DNA from: Mariaggregatimicrobium sp964498785
GTDB taxonomy: Bacteria; Zhuqueibacterota; Zhuqueibacteria; Thermofontimicrobiales; Thiofontviventaceae
DNA length: 29,493 nt
NCBI GenBank assembly: GCA_964498785.1
Contig: CAZCJL010000086.1
Span: forward strand, 1 to 29,493
Reading direction: 5' to 3'
Part shown: positions 8,001-14,913 of the stretch, piece by piece
Position numbering within the stretch: the stretch's first letter is position 1
Layout: every line of letters starts with the position of its first letter
The notes under the pieces: generated by a model
Told to the model about the DNA's origin: nothing
The model's input: only the letters and a program-made list of their open reading frames with translations
The model's database searches: none
Translations under genes and position numbers: made by a program

Positions 8001-10677
8001 TCGTATTCTGGTGAAAGGCGTGCTGCAGAAAGATATTGAGGCGCAAATACGACATCAATGGAAAAAATCCGGTAATAGTTTTACCATAGATGAATTACGA
8101 CAGGAAGCACGTACGCAAACAATTTCCATTCGAACAAATCTGATGAAGAAGATCAAATCTGTTTTTCTCGATCCATATTTCATTGTTTCCGACGGTGCAA
8201 TTATCCGGGAACCATATAAATCGGATCAGAATAACAACGAACGGGATTACCGCGATTTTGGTGGTGAAAATACCGATCCGGGCGATATTTTTCGATGTTA
8301 CGTCAAAGTAAAACCAGATCATCTGGAAAAATATATTCAAACAGAATTATTACTGTACAAATGGTCCCGTTTTTTAAAGCAACTGTTTCCTGTGATCACG
8401 AAAGACAATTATCGCTCTAATAAACAGTTTATGGGAAAAGCCGAGGATTTGTGTGTATTTAACCATTCACTGAAGCTCTCGCGCATTCTCTATGTTTCTT
8501 CGATTCATCAGGCAGAATTGGAGCGCTTTGCAGGCAGCCGGCTTATTGATAATAAATATGATGCGGAAACATTTTTATCAGATGATTTTAATGAACACCT
8601 GACTGTACTACGGGACTTTAACGAACAGCATCCGTACGAACATCATCGGCATCGCTATACAAACAGGGAACACAAAATTGCGGCTGTGATGTCTTGCGGC
8701 AAAAATTTCGGACTCTGGAAAACCGCAGGCCGGGAAATCCCCTGGCAAACACCGGATGCGCCCAACAACATCATTCACGTGCGGCTGGCAACCGGATCGG
8801 TCGTGGAACAAATGAACTCGCACCCGTTTGGCAAGCTGCACACCGCATTGACACACAACGGAGAAACCACAAATTACGAGGCGCTAAAACAGCGTGTGGA
8901 ACAGTTTGACCTGTCACCGCTTGCCAGCACTGATACAGAAGTTGCATCTCTGAAATTTCATTTGACAGCAGAGGAGTGGGAATATCCGGATTGGGCATTG
9001 TTTGAGAGTTTCTCACCAACCACTGGTGAAGATTTGCAATTAATTGATCCGAACATTCGCCATCAACTGGAGCAGGTACAGCGAGTTGAATTCTCCAGCT
9101 CACCCGATGGTCCCTATCAATACCTGTGCTTGCGACACAATCCGCAAAACAATACCACAGAACGTGTGGATCTGAAAGACCCGGCAGACTTGCGGCCGAA
9201 CATCAGCGCATTTTGGTATGATGAGAAAAACCATTTAAAACGGGCATTTAGTATTATTGCGTCCGAAGAACATGCAGTTCATACCATGTTGAAATTGTTA
9301 GATAAAGAGGGTATCATCGATGGCGCAATGCCTGATAAAACGTATGTCAGTAACGGCATGATCAGCCGGTACCGGTTTGATAAACAGAACAATGTCACAG
9401 ATTTCATCTATCTTGACAGATACGGCAGAAAAATCGATCTTGAACAACCGGGAGAGCATTACAGCATCCGCAGAGAATCTGTTAAAACGCCGAAAGATTC
9501 GTCACAGTATGATGGCTGGGACGCTCGGTATCAGGATTTCTTTCAGGAAAACGTAGCGTACATCAGTTTCAACGATTTTCGTTGGTTGTTACATTACCTG
9601 ATTGAAAAGGATTTGACAAATGCAACATTTTGGAAAAAATTGGATATTTTAACTTGGTTACGGGATTATCTCCGCACCCTGAATCCGGGCCAAAAGGCGC
9701 TTAGTTCGCTTATCGATATCACCCAATATTATATCAATCATCTACTCGACCGGTCATCAGAATTAAAACTGAGCGAGTTCTCTTGCGTCGATCAGCATCA
9801 TGCGACTGATTTTCATCTAAAGCCGGAGCATAACCAGACGCTCATCATTGACGCCAGTTCCTTTTTACCGGAAGGAATCGATCATGAAGTATCTTTGGCA
9901 GCTTTTCTAACTCATTCTTACTCGCTTGGCTGGCGGCGGTATATTCTGTATCGCGTCAGCGGACAGCGGCTCATTTCTCCCGCAGTGATGGGAAATGGCA
10001 ACACGGATGATGTGGTAATTGATGTTTACGGCTCAGCCGGAGAATATTTTGGCGCTTTTATGCAGGGTGGTATTTTAAGATTACATGGTAACGCCCAGAA
10101 TTTCTGTGCCATGTGTATGCATCATGGTGAAATTTATGTGCATGGCAATGCCGGAAAAGTGTGCGGATATGCTTCCAAAGGCGGAAAAGTATTTATCATG
10201 GGAAACATCGTGGATCGAGGCTGGACCAATTCGGTAAATGATTCCCGCTGCCAGAATCTCGAAATATCAATTTTAGGTTCTGCAACTAAATATTTGGGAG
10301 AATCGTTGATGGGCGGAAATTTCTTTTTTGCAGGACTGCATTTTGATAATACCGGCGCGCTTCGATTTAACGAACGCCCATATCTCGGCACTAAAATGAT
10401 GGGCGGAGCATCCCGCGGGATGTTTGTTTTCTTTGACCCGGAAAATCGCTTGATTGAAGCGCAATATACACACGGTATAATCCAAGAATTCACTTCCGAT
10501 GAATGGAACTATTTTCAGCAAAATATCTTAGAAACATTTTTGCTTTCCAATATTCCGGTGCAACAAAATGGTGCGAATAAATTTATCATTGTTGAAGATG
10601 CAAAATACGAAATCATACCGGATAATTTTAAATTAATCGTTCCCCGGGGTGGATTGAAAGGGTATGAATCACATTGA
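2059..10677 (+). CDS. Giant fused glutamate synthase: FAD-linked oxidase + Fe-S + two GltS-type barrels + class II GATase + GXGXG
   Basis: Single chain of 2,872 residues; ATG 2059 is chosen because AATAGGA sits 6-7 bases upstream (TTG 2041 is the longer alternative). Domains in order: FAD_binding_4/GlcD-like oxidase about 95-560 (RGAGTWPFGGC at 124-134); cysteine sets C612/615/618/622, C663/666/669/673, C759/762/765/771 and C791/794/797/801, suited to 4Fe-4S clusters; a first barrel about 830-1240 (ASGGI 1140-1144); a second, FMN-type barrel about 1400-1900 with SGGI 1791-1794 and C1823-x5-C1829-x3-C1833, matching the GltS 3Fe-4S motif; a class II amidotransferase from Cys1933 (CGVAAI, later HPFG and THNGE); and a GXGXG beta-helix about 2600-2872. 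The last four regions equal GltB parts in a different order. The N-terminal half replaces the NADPH-oxidising GltD subunit with a hydroxyacid-oxidase-like electron input. Expected to be cytoplasmic, making glutamate from 2-oxoglutarate and glutamine nitrogen; the electron donor is unknown. Confidence 0.88.
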   Translation: MKNTYQDSFDFLYAENSAKRIASQLKARKLLFEGFEEIDSNGHIDYPQLAELRTSISPATEIFAPNDLQQTIYHADTGTHIIPALFKRLLANIKSAFIIRPGDINDVQLFVKWAFKNKVNYTIRGAGTWPFGGCVPLNNDVILDLSNLDFMRLNQEECTVTVGAGVIFQNAHKYLSQNGFSLRQDISNPGSGTITGWIATGGLGLGSYKYGHVANSTLMLLIVQPNGQLLQIDREDERFNRYFGSEGQLGVIVGAVLQVRKETYVTKPYAFCFNSADDAHHFMKLVDDSHLKPTSVIYFNESYIEQTYYIEKEHLEKRAQDSLDRNDQVRLSEAREDRDVIRQMRELGHVVVLHFDENDDYQNALKSRLFGLSGEKRRINHIQFRQLPTPLAHLLWEHRYLPVQIKQKGPSLLVSETVLPFSNFLVYHQFLNKILGRLLNIDLKAEAHLLPDGEILVQSIFLADTRTLRHKLYFALVPLMSTVAHHFKARPYGVGMWNYPFIKEWRSNFPERANLLADYKKETDPNNLLNRGKFLNSGGQNIPFKLFKVITPLLMKTFVKGYHKRSLGQRNILFYPFEKLMWHLSKWVLPHLFPPELKLHEKKPIENLISVCAECDSCERVCPTSDVFGIYGAATPITRRITAHRLANGAKISREEALGFLVCTRCDNCTHICPTNIRLTDLFDRVEENKTFNEVLELDAAAKTVFIDRAWQIMKKSPLYIKHTLADQKEERSHLSHGLRIIYEKGFEYGQLYIDPTTCIHCGMCSNENACTYAAREGHAREIPELLDVNCALCNACVNFCPQNKIAQQQRQIHDKLIYNAVDLDEKRYWIKQQNRIHDTTKVIRSTQLTEMADRYLTEEIIMEIDKEASTGRIPVSGMGQGDRHMGIGFDAERFAHFHIVGPAQNRLHEGDPEEELSVTLGKREDFCKFDRGGNLVNPEHPNIKLMTPILYNTIPLESNGKVELALIKIAEMQKSLVVLTLERMIEHYKLILKEGAYEQLPRVIIPHVDHELIDRLIVNPSINREFLTDLWNMPMFELEYHPNIGRTLFYIKDSAASIGKERPLISGLLEISEYDLIGSLSLTSTIKEKVNHFLDLGVDILHVHGLRNKDEYYVTSRAVRALHHYLMRIGRRHEVSIIASGGIRLASDTQKTIQRGAEATLIDFAALLALDPTAYKAIIENKATTEKLLSLDTEWAIKRLNNQAESRKVQILEVLGASGFKDLKKTVGEEGRLIDFHKLENRIQHSIFEDEPLLRKYDRLNRELIQQEPIPREKLRSYRWLKARIKPQKYPHDFYRLGDTNQNLYKRDFVWPGPLIENMGKMAAGDLSMLNFNNVQATGLLGDGFDVMKILYNKDPMDIHEPELESVSTALPIDKDLILEAPWMFGGKSVGSIGLDTWKAHVTAARQLGIQYDTGEGGYPTCFFLNSKGEPLFFTEDEIQLIKPFFRTGREYKIREMQNILNENGISKETHPAVFDKIAQYPTLKPFQFLVVVDDKDEPFVSTELKTGLFGVTKQSIKKARRVVIAYSQGAKMGIGGHILAQKVNKLVSYCRGIEGIEILQIEKVEQLFQQLKNFQDSASHPLKDCAAQNLKNLENADEIGQASDELKSALWNIQETAYQLHADNNIDPIDFEHVIRLTEEIIKHSYTSIISPFPFHNCYSIEDVKAFIDVVRMLNPNAVISIKVSPSIDIEFIAAGLARIARDNTDEMLSVKFREWRQNQEEFSVEMAEYAKKYGMKIEIWLDGPRGGTGASPNIIKGQMGMHIEYAIPLIHYRLVQDGLRNHVKFMVSGGIRTYEDVIKAVALGADGVIWGTAPMVAIGCDRNRNCHDGCSRGIATSNLVMQKLRDVESNTQQIINAFTMLQMQVIRALAALGFRDLRELRGRYDKIHWIGLKERVDHRYRIRQEVIKEIEKDEKEFEERMAHHTGQSNCGVAAINGTAPIPGHILDQTLQSLRNRGMDGVGIAKTMCFPEHPHEYAYRILVKGVLQKDIEAQIRHQWKKSGNSFTIDELRQEARTQTISIRTNLMKKIKSVFLDPYFIVSDGAIIREPYKSDQNNNERDYRDFGGENTDPGDIFRCYVKVKPDHLEKYIQTELLLYKWSRFLKQLFPVITKDNYRSNKQFMGKAEDLCVFNHSLKLSRILYVSSIHQAELERFAGSRLIDNKYDAETFLSDDFNEHLTVLRDFNEQHPYEHHRHRYTNREHKIAAVMSCGKNFGLWKTAGREIPWQTPDAPNNIIHVRLATGSVVEQMNSHPFGKLHTALTHNGETTNYEALKQRVEQFDLSPLASTDTEVASLKFHLTAEEWEYPDWALFESFSPTTGEDLQLIDPNIRHQLEQVQRVEFSSSPDGPYQYLCLRHNPQNNTTERVDLKDPADLRPNISAFWYDEKNHLKRAFSIIASEEHAVHTMLKLLDKEGIIDGAMPDKTYVSNGMISRYRFDKQNNVTDFIYLDRYGRKIDLEQPGEHYSIRRESVKTPKDSSQYDGWDARYQDFFQENVAYISFNDFRWLLHYLIEKDLTNATFWKKLDILTWLRDYLRTLNPGQKALSSLIDITQYYINHLLDRSSELKLSEFSCVDQHHATDFHLKPEHNQTLIIDASSFLPEGIDHEVSLAAFLTHSYSLGWRRYILYRVSGQRLISPAVMGNGNTDDVVIDVYGSAGEYFGAFMQGGILRLHGNAQNFCAMCMHHGEIYVHGNAGKVCGYASKGGKVFIMGNIVDRGWTNSVNDSRCQNLEISILGSATKYLGESLMGGNFFFAGLHFDNTGALRFNERPYLGTKMMGGASRGMFVFFDPENRLIEAQYTHGIIQEFTSDEWNYFQQNILETFLLSNIPVQQNGANKFIIVEDAKYEIIPDNFKLIVPRGGLKGYESH

Positions 10678-11042
10678 TTTTTTTTGGTACACGATCTGTG
10701 ATGTACGACACACCTCAAAGGTGCATCGCACTAATGTATTTCAAAAATCAAATATCGTTATTCCTTGTTCGTAAATCCACTTTTGAATTCATCTATCATT
10801 GTTTTTTTTTAATAGCTATGTCTGATGAGGGGCAGTTAACTGCACTTTGGTGAGGTTGACCAGAAATTTGCGAACAGCGATTTTTGATCTCAGAACAAGG
10901 ATTCACGAATACTGATTTTTAGGAATTGCAGCGCCATATAAAAAGCGCTTGACTTTTCTTTTGCTTATGTTTACTTTACCATTGTCAGTGCCGATATAGT
11001 TCAAGACAGAAAAATCGATTGGACAATGAGCAGGAGGATACT
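10678..11042. other. Intergenic region between the glutamate synthase fusion and the folate operon
   Basis: No gene is seen. It holds a perfect 12-base palindrome, GCAGTTAACTGC, at 10832-10843, a possible operator of unknown function. A putative promoter at 10949-10977 and a strong ribosome-binding site at 11032-11037 lie near its right end. No convincing intrinsic terminator follows the upstream gene. Confidence 0.5.
10949..10977 (+). promoter_or_regulatory. Putative promoter of the pterin/folate operon
   Basis: TTGACT at 10949-10954, a 17-base spacer and TACTTT at 10972-10977. TACTTTAC also comes close to the TAnnTTTG -7 element of Bacteroidota promoters. It lies about 65 bases upstream of the GTG start at 11043. 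Confidence 0.4.
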
Positions 11043-11756
11043 GTGAACACTACAGCAATTATTACCGGAAGTTCAAAGCGAATCGGGAAAGCGATCGCAC
11101 TGGCGCTTGCGCGAGAGGGATATAATATCGTTATTCACTACAATAAATCGGTACATGAAGCAAAAGAAGTTGAACAAACGATCACGAAAATGGGACAAAA
11201 ATGCCAATTAATCTCCTGTGATTTCAACAATATGAAACAGGTTTCCCTGTTTATTCACCGGGCATTTGAATTTTTTCCCGATTGCAATGTACTTGTGAAT
11301 AGCGCTTCGATCTTTGAGCGGGGCCGGCTGATGGATACCGAGGAAGACATGTTCGATCGCCATCTGAATATCAACTTCAAAACTCCGTTTTTACTAACAC
11401 AGGAATTTGCCAGATGTACAACTCACGGCCATGTCATTAACATACTTGACACCAAAATATCTCGCACACTTATCGAATATTTCGCGTATACATTATCCAA
11501 AAAAGCGTTGGCTGAATTTACAAAAATGGCGTCTAAAGAACTGGCGCCTGCCATTCGTGTGAACGGCGTTTGTCCGGGATTAATTCTTCCGCCACCGGGA
11601 GAGGATGACGAATATTTGGAAAAGTTAAGCCGGAACATTCCTCTTCAACGCCGCGGCAATCCGGAGCAGGTGATTTCAGCAATTCAATTTTTATTAAAAA
11701 ATCCTTATGTAACCGGCCAGTTTATTTACGTTGATGGCGGAGAACACTTGAAATAA
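11043..11756 (+). CDS. Pteridine reductase-like short-chain dehydrogenase (FolM/PTR1 type)
   Basis: NAD(P)H-dependent SDR of 237 residues, probably reducing dihydropterins (dihydrobiopterin, dihydromonapterin or dihydrofolate). GTG 11043 is the preferred start because AGGAGG sits at 11032-11037 and translation begins MNTTAIITGSSKRIG. The cofactor motif is TGSSKRIG, with Arg where most SDRs have Gly, as in PTR1/FolM. The catalytic trio is Asp136, Tyr149, Lys153. Asp in place of the usual SDR Ser is a hallmark of pteridine reductases. The C-terminal part has VCPGLILPP and YVDGGEHLK. It lies 16 bases upstream of folB and then folK, so context agrees. The exact substrate (FolM-like antifolate-bypass role or other pterin) is inferred. 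A generic ketoacyl reductase is the main alternative. Confidence 0.78.
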   Translation: MNTTAIITGSSKRIGKAIALALAREGYNIVIHYNKSVHEAKEVEQTITKMGQKCQLISCDFNNMKQVSLFIHRAFEFFPDCNVLVNSASIFERGRLMDTEEDMFDRHLNINFKTPFLLTQEFARCTTHGHVINILDTKISRTLIEYFAYTLSKKALAEFTKMASKELAPAIRVNGVCPGLILPPPGEDDEYLEKLSRNIPLQRRGNPEQVISAIQFLLKNPYVTGQFIYVDGGEHLK

Positions 11757-11772
11757 AAAGGAAATTGTGCTT

Positions 11773-12126
11773 ATGATTGCCCGAATAAAAAATTTACGAA
11801 TACGGACCATCATTGGCATTTTTAACTGGGAACGCTCGAATAAACAAGATGTTGTCTTTAATATTGAGCTTGAATTTAACGGGCGCAAAGCCACGAAAAG
11901 CGACAATATTGAGGACACGGTTGATTATAAAACACTCACCAAACGCATTGTTTCCGAGGTGGAACAATCGCAATTCTATTTGCTTGAAAAACTGGCAGAT
12001 CATGTCCTGAAAATAATCATGGAAAATCCGAATGTACTGCGCGCTATCGTGGAAGTCGATAAACCTCATGCATTGCGTTTTGCTGATTCTGTTTCAATAA
12101 TCTGCACAGCAGAGAAAAAATCATGA
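11773..12126 (+). CDS. folB: Dihydroneopterin aldolase
   Basis: Cleaves 7,8-dihydroneopterin to 6-hydroxymethyl-7,8-dihydropterin and glycolaldehyde in folate synthesis; the family forms octamers of a small T-fold subunit. The protein is 117 residues from ATG 11773 (MIARIKNLRIRTIIG), the usual size. Family residues seen: Glu20 in IGIFNWER, the DTVDYKTL segment, and Lys97 in VEVDKPHALRFADS, the catalytic Lys position. AAAGGA at 11757-11762 precedes it; a GTG at 11767 is possible but too close to this site. It is the second gene of the operon and overlaps folK by four bases (ATGA), implying coupled translation into the next enzyme of the pathway. Confidence 0.9.
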   Translation: MIARIKNLRIRTIIGIFNWERSNKQDVVFNIELEFNGRKATKSDNIEDTVDYKTLTKRIVSEVEQSQFYLLEKLADHVLKIIMENPNVLRAIVEVDKPHALRFADSVSIICTAEKKS

Positions 12127-12506
12127 ATAAAGCGATCATCGCACTCGGAGCAAATATTAATCCTGCTGTAAACATCGCCCGGGCAAAAAAAATAATTACC
12201 GAAAATCATAATGTACTGGCAGAATCCGATATTGTGGAAACCAAACCCATCGGTTATACCAGGCAACCCAATTTTCTCAACGGAGCTGTACTCATTGAAA
12301 CAAAATTAACCAGAGCTAAACTTGAACATTGGCTAAAACGAGTGGAAAAACAACTCGGACGTATTCGAACGCCGAATAAATACGGACCACGAACGATCGA
12401 TCTCGATATTGTTGTCTGGAATAATAAAATTGTGGATAATGATGTTTACGAACGGGATTTTTTATGGAATGCAATCCGTGAAGTTTCAGCAGAAATGTCG
12501 GGATAG
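12123..12506 (+). CDS. folK: 6-hydroxymethyl-7,8-dihydropterin pyrophosphokinase
   Basis: Transfers pyrophosphate from ATP to 6-hydroxymethyl-dihydropterin, the product of FolB, to feed dihydropteroate synthase. The protein has 127 residues, slightly shorter than the usual 150-160; the C-terminal part after the active site is abbreviated. Motifs seen: IALGAN at the N terminus, PNFLNGAVLIET, LEHWLKRVEKQLGR and KYGPRTIDLDIVVW with Asp93 and Asp95 as the magnesium ligands. It overlaps folB by four bases. No folP or folE lies in the window, so the rest of the pathway must be elsewhere. Confidence 0.9.
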   Translation: MNKAIIALGANINPAVNIARAKKIITENHNVLAESDIVETKPIGYTRQPNFLNGAVLIETKLTRAKLEHWLKRVEKQLGRIRTPNKYGPRTIDLDIVVWNNKIVDNDVYERDFLWNAIREVSAEMSG

Positions 12507-12556
12507 TGTTTCATTTAAAATTCTAACAGGAAACTTTTATTTCTGCCTAAATCATA

Positions 12557-13096
12557 TTAAGAAACCAGCCAAATCCCAAAATGTGATGCTGACAATCCTA
12601 AAATGATACCAGCCACCACATCTGACGGAAAATGCACGCCCAGATATATTCGGGAGAAACCCACCAGGCTTGCCCAGCTATAAAGAGGCCACTGAATCAG
12701 CGGGAATTGAAAACTAAGAATATCTGCAATTAAAAAGGCAGCAGCCGCATGGCCGGAAGGAAAACTATATTTGTCAGGAGGTTTGATTAAATTTAAAATC
12801 CCCTCTGTCTTTTCAAAAGGACGAATTCGTTTGGCCCATCTTTTCACTAAAACACTCACAGGCATTTCCACAGAGAATGCTGATAAACTTGCCAGTAATG
12901 TTTTTATCCCTGTTATATCGCGCAATAGCAACAGATACGCACCCACAGCACCGTACAAATGGCCATCCCCGCTTCGTGACAGCAGGTAGAAAAACCGATC
13001 AATCTTCCTGCGACCGCTCCACCCGAAAATTCGCTCGAACAGATACATATCCAACTTGTAAAAAACATTCATTATTTTTCGAATTGTGTATTTCAT
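12557..13096 (-). CDS. PAP2-family membrane phosphatase
   Basis: Membrane phosphatase of the type 2 phosphatidic acid phosphatase family; members dephosphorylate lipid phosphates such as undecaprenyl pyrophosphate or phosphatidylglycerophosphate. The preferred start is Met at 13096 (MKYTIRKIMNVFYKLD), giving 179 residues. Reading can extend to an ATG at 13228, but that extra 44-residue stretch is A+T-rich, unlike the family, and would overlap the promoter region of the facing operon. All three motifs are present: K85-x6-R92-P93, PSGH at 113-116, and S148-R149-x5-H155 followed by PSD with Asp159. Several hydrophobic helices are visible (about 47-60, 66-82, 117-134, 137-148, 160-176). It converges on folK and diverges from the metal importer. 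The substrate is unknown. Confidence 0.85.
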   Translation of the reverse strand: MKYTIRKIMNVFYKLDMYLFERIFGWSGRRKIDRFFYLLSRSGDGHLYGAVGAYLLLLRDITGIKTLLASLSAFSVEMPVSVLVKRWAKRIRPFEKTEGILNLIKPPDKYSFPSGHAAAAFLIADILSFQFPLIQWPLYSWASLVGFSRIYLGVHFPSDVVAGIILGLSASHFGIWLVS

Positions 13097-13217
13097 GGGA
13101 TCACCAGGAATATTTATCGCGTCTATAATCTTAATCGGCACGTTTATTTTATAATTTACAACTGTGATAAGTGTCTTTTTTTTAACGCATAAACATTCCA
13201 CGAGTTCATTAAATAAC

Positions 13218-13246
13218 TTGATTCTCATATTAAAATATATTACATT
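13218..13246 (+). promoter_or_regulatory. Putative promoter of the metal ABC importer operon
   Basis: TTGATT at 13218-13223, a 17-base spacer and TACATT at 13241-13246, about 43 bases before the ATG at 13289. The sequence is A+T-rich, so this is tentative. Confidence 0.35.
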
Positions 13247-13274
13247 ACAAAATATTTAACCAAACCATTACAAA
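13243..13274 (+). repeat. Two direct repeats CATTACAAA upstream of the metal-binding protein gene
   Basis: CATTACAAA occurs at 13243-13251 and again at 13266-13274, 23 bases apart start to start (about two helical turns). The first copy overlaps the putative -10 element. This could be an operator for a metal-responsive repressor, but it does not match a known Zur or MntR box that I can name. Confidence 0.4.
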
Positions 13275-13288
13275 GTAAGAGAAGAATT

Positions 13289-14161
13289 ATGTTTAAAAAA
13301 TTATTGATAATCATTTATATTTTTGCTTATACCTGGTCTTATTCACAACCACGCTATGTTACAACAATCCACCCGTTCAAAGAAATTTTACATTCAATCG
13401 CGGACGGACGCGCCACTGTCCATGAATTATTACCCCCCGGAGCTTCACCACACACCTATGAAATGCGTCCTTCTGATATGCGAAAAGTTGAGGGAGCAAC
13501 AGCGCTAATTTTTGGTGCGCCAAACCTTGACAGTTGGGCGCTTAACTTACAATCAAAACAGTCAATTGAATTGGTGGAACTGATTCCTGAATCATTCAGA
13601 ATTCATTTCAAGGGGCACGCTCATCATCATGGTGAAGAACATGGCCATAAGTCAGATATTGATCCTCACTTCTGGACTGATCCGCTGACGGTACAGGCTC
13701 TGCTTCCGAATTTGGTGCAAAAGCTCATTTCAATTGATCCTGAAGGAGCCGAAAATTATCAGGGAAATGCGAATCGTTTCAGTGCCCATCTGGATTCAGT
13801 ACATTTAAAAATTCAGGAATTATTGGCGCCAATCAAAACCCGGACAGTAATGTTGTCGCATCCGTTCTTTCAATACTTTCTGCAACGATACAACTTTGAC
13901 ACTGTTGACATTATCGAAAAAAGCCCGGGAAATGAACCAACGCCGAGAGAAGTAAAAAAACTGATTGATCGCGTAAGGTCAAATCATGTGTCAGTGATTT
14001 GCACACATCCCCAGCTTTCGGATCGGGCTGCTGAAATTATCGCTGAATCCTCTGGCGCTAAAATTGTAGAGCTTGATCCGCTGGGTGGAGTTAAAAACAG
14101 GCTGACGTATGACGATATTTTATTGTACAACTCCCGAAAATTAGCGGAGGCATTTAAATGA
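13289..14161 (+). CDS. znuA: Zinc/manganese ABC transporter substrate-binding protein
   Basis: Cluster A-I metal-binding protein (ZnuA/MntC/PsaA family), 290 residues, which captures Zn2+ or Mn2+ outside the cytoplasm and delivers it to the ABC importer. A signal peptide is visible (MFKKLLIIIYIFAYTWSYSQ). No lipobox Cys is seen, so it is likely soluble in the periplasm. Predicted ligands are His55 (ASPHTYE), His127 after the His-rich loop, His191 (SHPFFQYF) and Asp263 (ELDPLGG). The loop at about 110-120 carries six His residues, a mark that favours zinc over manganese. The stop codon overlaps the ATP-binding subunit start (ATGA). A gene symbol of the zinc system is used for the family; specificity is inferred from the loop. 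Confidence 0.87.
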   Translation: MFKKLLIIIYIFAYTWSYSQPRYVTTIHPFKEILHSIADGRATVHELLPPGASPHTYEMRPSDMRKVEGATALIFGAPNLDSWALNLQSKQSIELVELIPESFRIHFKGHAHHHGEEHGHKSDIDPHFWTDPLTVQALLPNLVQKLISIDPEGAENYQGNANRFSAHLDSVHLKIQELLAPIKTRTVMLSHPFFQYFLQRYNFDTVDIIEKSPGNEPTPREVKKLIDRVRSNHVSVICTHPQLSDRAAEIIAESSGAKIVELDPLGGVKNRLTYDDILLYNSRKLAEAFK

Positions 14162-14913
14162 GCCAGCACATCGTGAGCGTAGATTCCATGTCTGTGGAAA
14201 TTGGTGATCATCTGGCACTGTGTAACCTCTCACATAAAATCCCGGAAGGCGCATTTGTTGCCATTGTTGGACCCAACGGTGCGGGAAAATCTACCCTTCT
14301 GAAAGTGCTGTTGGGATTAATCAAACCTACATCAGGACAGGTGAAGGTTTTCGGGAAAAACCCGACTGATGTCCCGCCGGAGATGATTGGCTATGTGCCA
14401 CAAGCCAAAACTATGGATCGCAGCTTTCCGGCGCTTTCCATTGAACTTGTCTATACCGGGCTTACACAACGTTGGCCCTGGCGTTTTAGACATGAACGCA
14501 GAAAACAGGCATTAACAGCTCTGGAACAAGTCGGGGCGGCCCAGCTCGCTGACCGGCCAATAGGAAGATTGTCCGGTGGCGAATTACAGCGTATCTGCCT
14601 CGCAAGAAGCTTTGTTCGGTCCCCAAAATTAATGATGCTCGATGAACCGGCAACCGGAATTGATGCTGTTGGCGAGGAAGATATGTACCGGATGCTGGAA
14701 AATTATCAACAACAATCCGGCGCCACGGTGCTTATGATTACCCACGACTGGCACGCAGCAACACACCACGCAGATCACGTCTTATTGCTAAATCGTAAAC
14801 AAATCAGCTTTGGAGCGCCCGGCGAAGCGCTAAATGAAGACTTCCTTCGCAAGGCTTATGGCCATATCGGGCATACACATGAACTCAAATTTCTGGTGAA
14901 TTCTCATGAATGA
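14158..14913 (+). CDS. znuC: Metal ABC transporter ATP-binding protein
   Basis: ATPase subunit of the zinc/manganese importer, 251 residues, cytoplasmic and bound to the permease. Walker A GPNGAGKST is at residues 38-46, the ABC signature LSGGELQR at 138-145, Walker B LMMLDEP with Asp162-Glu163, and the switch His196 in THDW. The Q-loop lies in GYVPQAKTMD, with the metal-importer-typical VPQ. The start overlaps the end of the binding-protein gene by four bases, and its end overlaps the permease start by eight bases, so the three are one translation-coupled operon. Confidence 0.9.
   Translation: MSQHIVSVDSMSVEIGDHLALCNLSHKIPEGAFVAIVGPNGAGKSTLLKVLLGLIKPTSGQVKVFGKNPTDVPPEMIGYVPQAKTMDRSFPALSIELVYTGLTQRWPWRFRHERRKQALTALEQVGAAQLADRPIGRLSGGELQRICLARSFVRSPKLMMLDEPATGIDAVGEEDMYRMLENYQQQSGATVLMITHDWHAATHHADHVLLLNRKQISFGAPGEALNEDFLRKAYGHIGHTHELKFLVNSHE

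Noticed and set aside
10741..10901. Inverted copies of TCCTTGTTC and TCAAAAATC in the gap before the folate operon
   Set aside because: The two matching pairs are not nested in hairpin order, so they cannot form one stem; probably chance in A+T-rich sequence.
13097..13228. Longer N terminus of the PAP2 phosphatase
   Set aside because: The extra residues do not look like the family, no ribosome-binding site precedes 13228, and the region better fits promoter sequence for the divergent operon.
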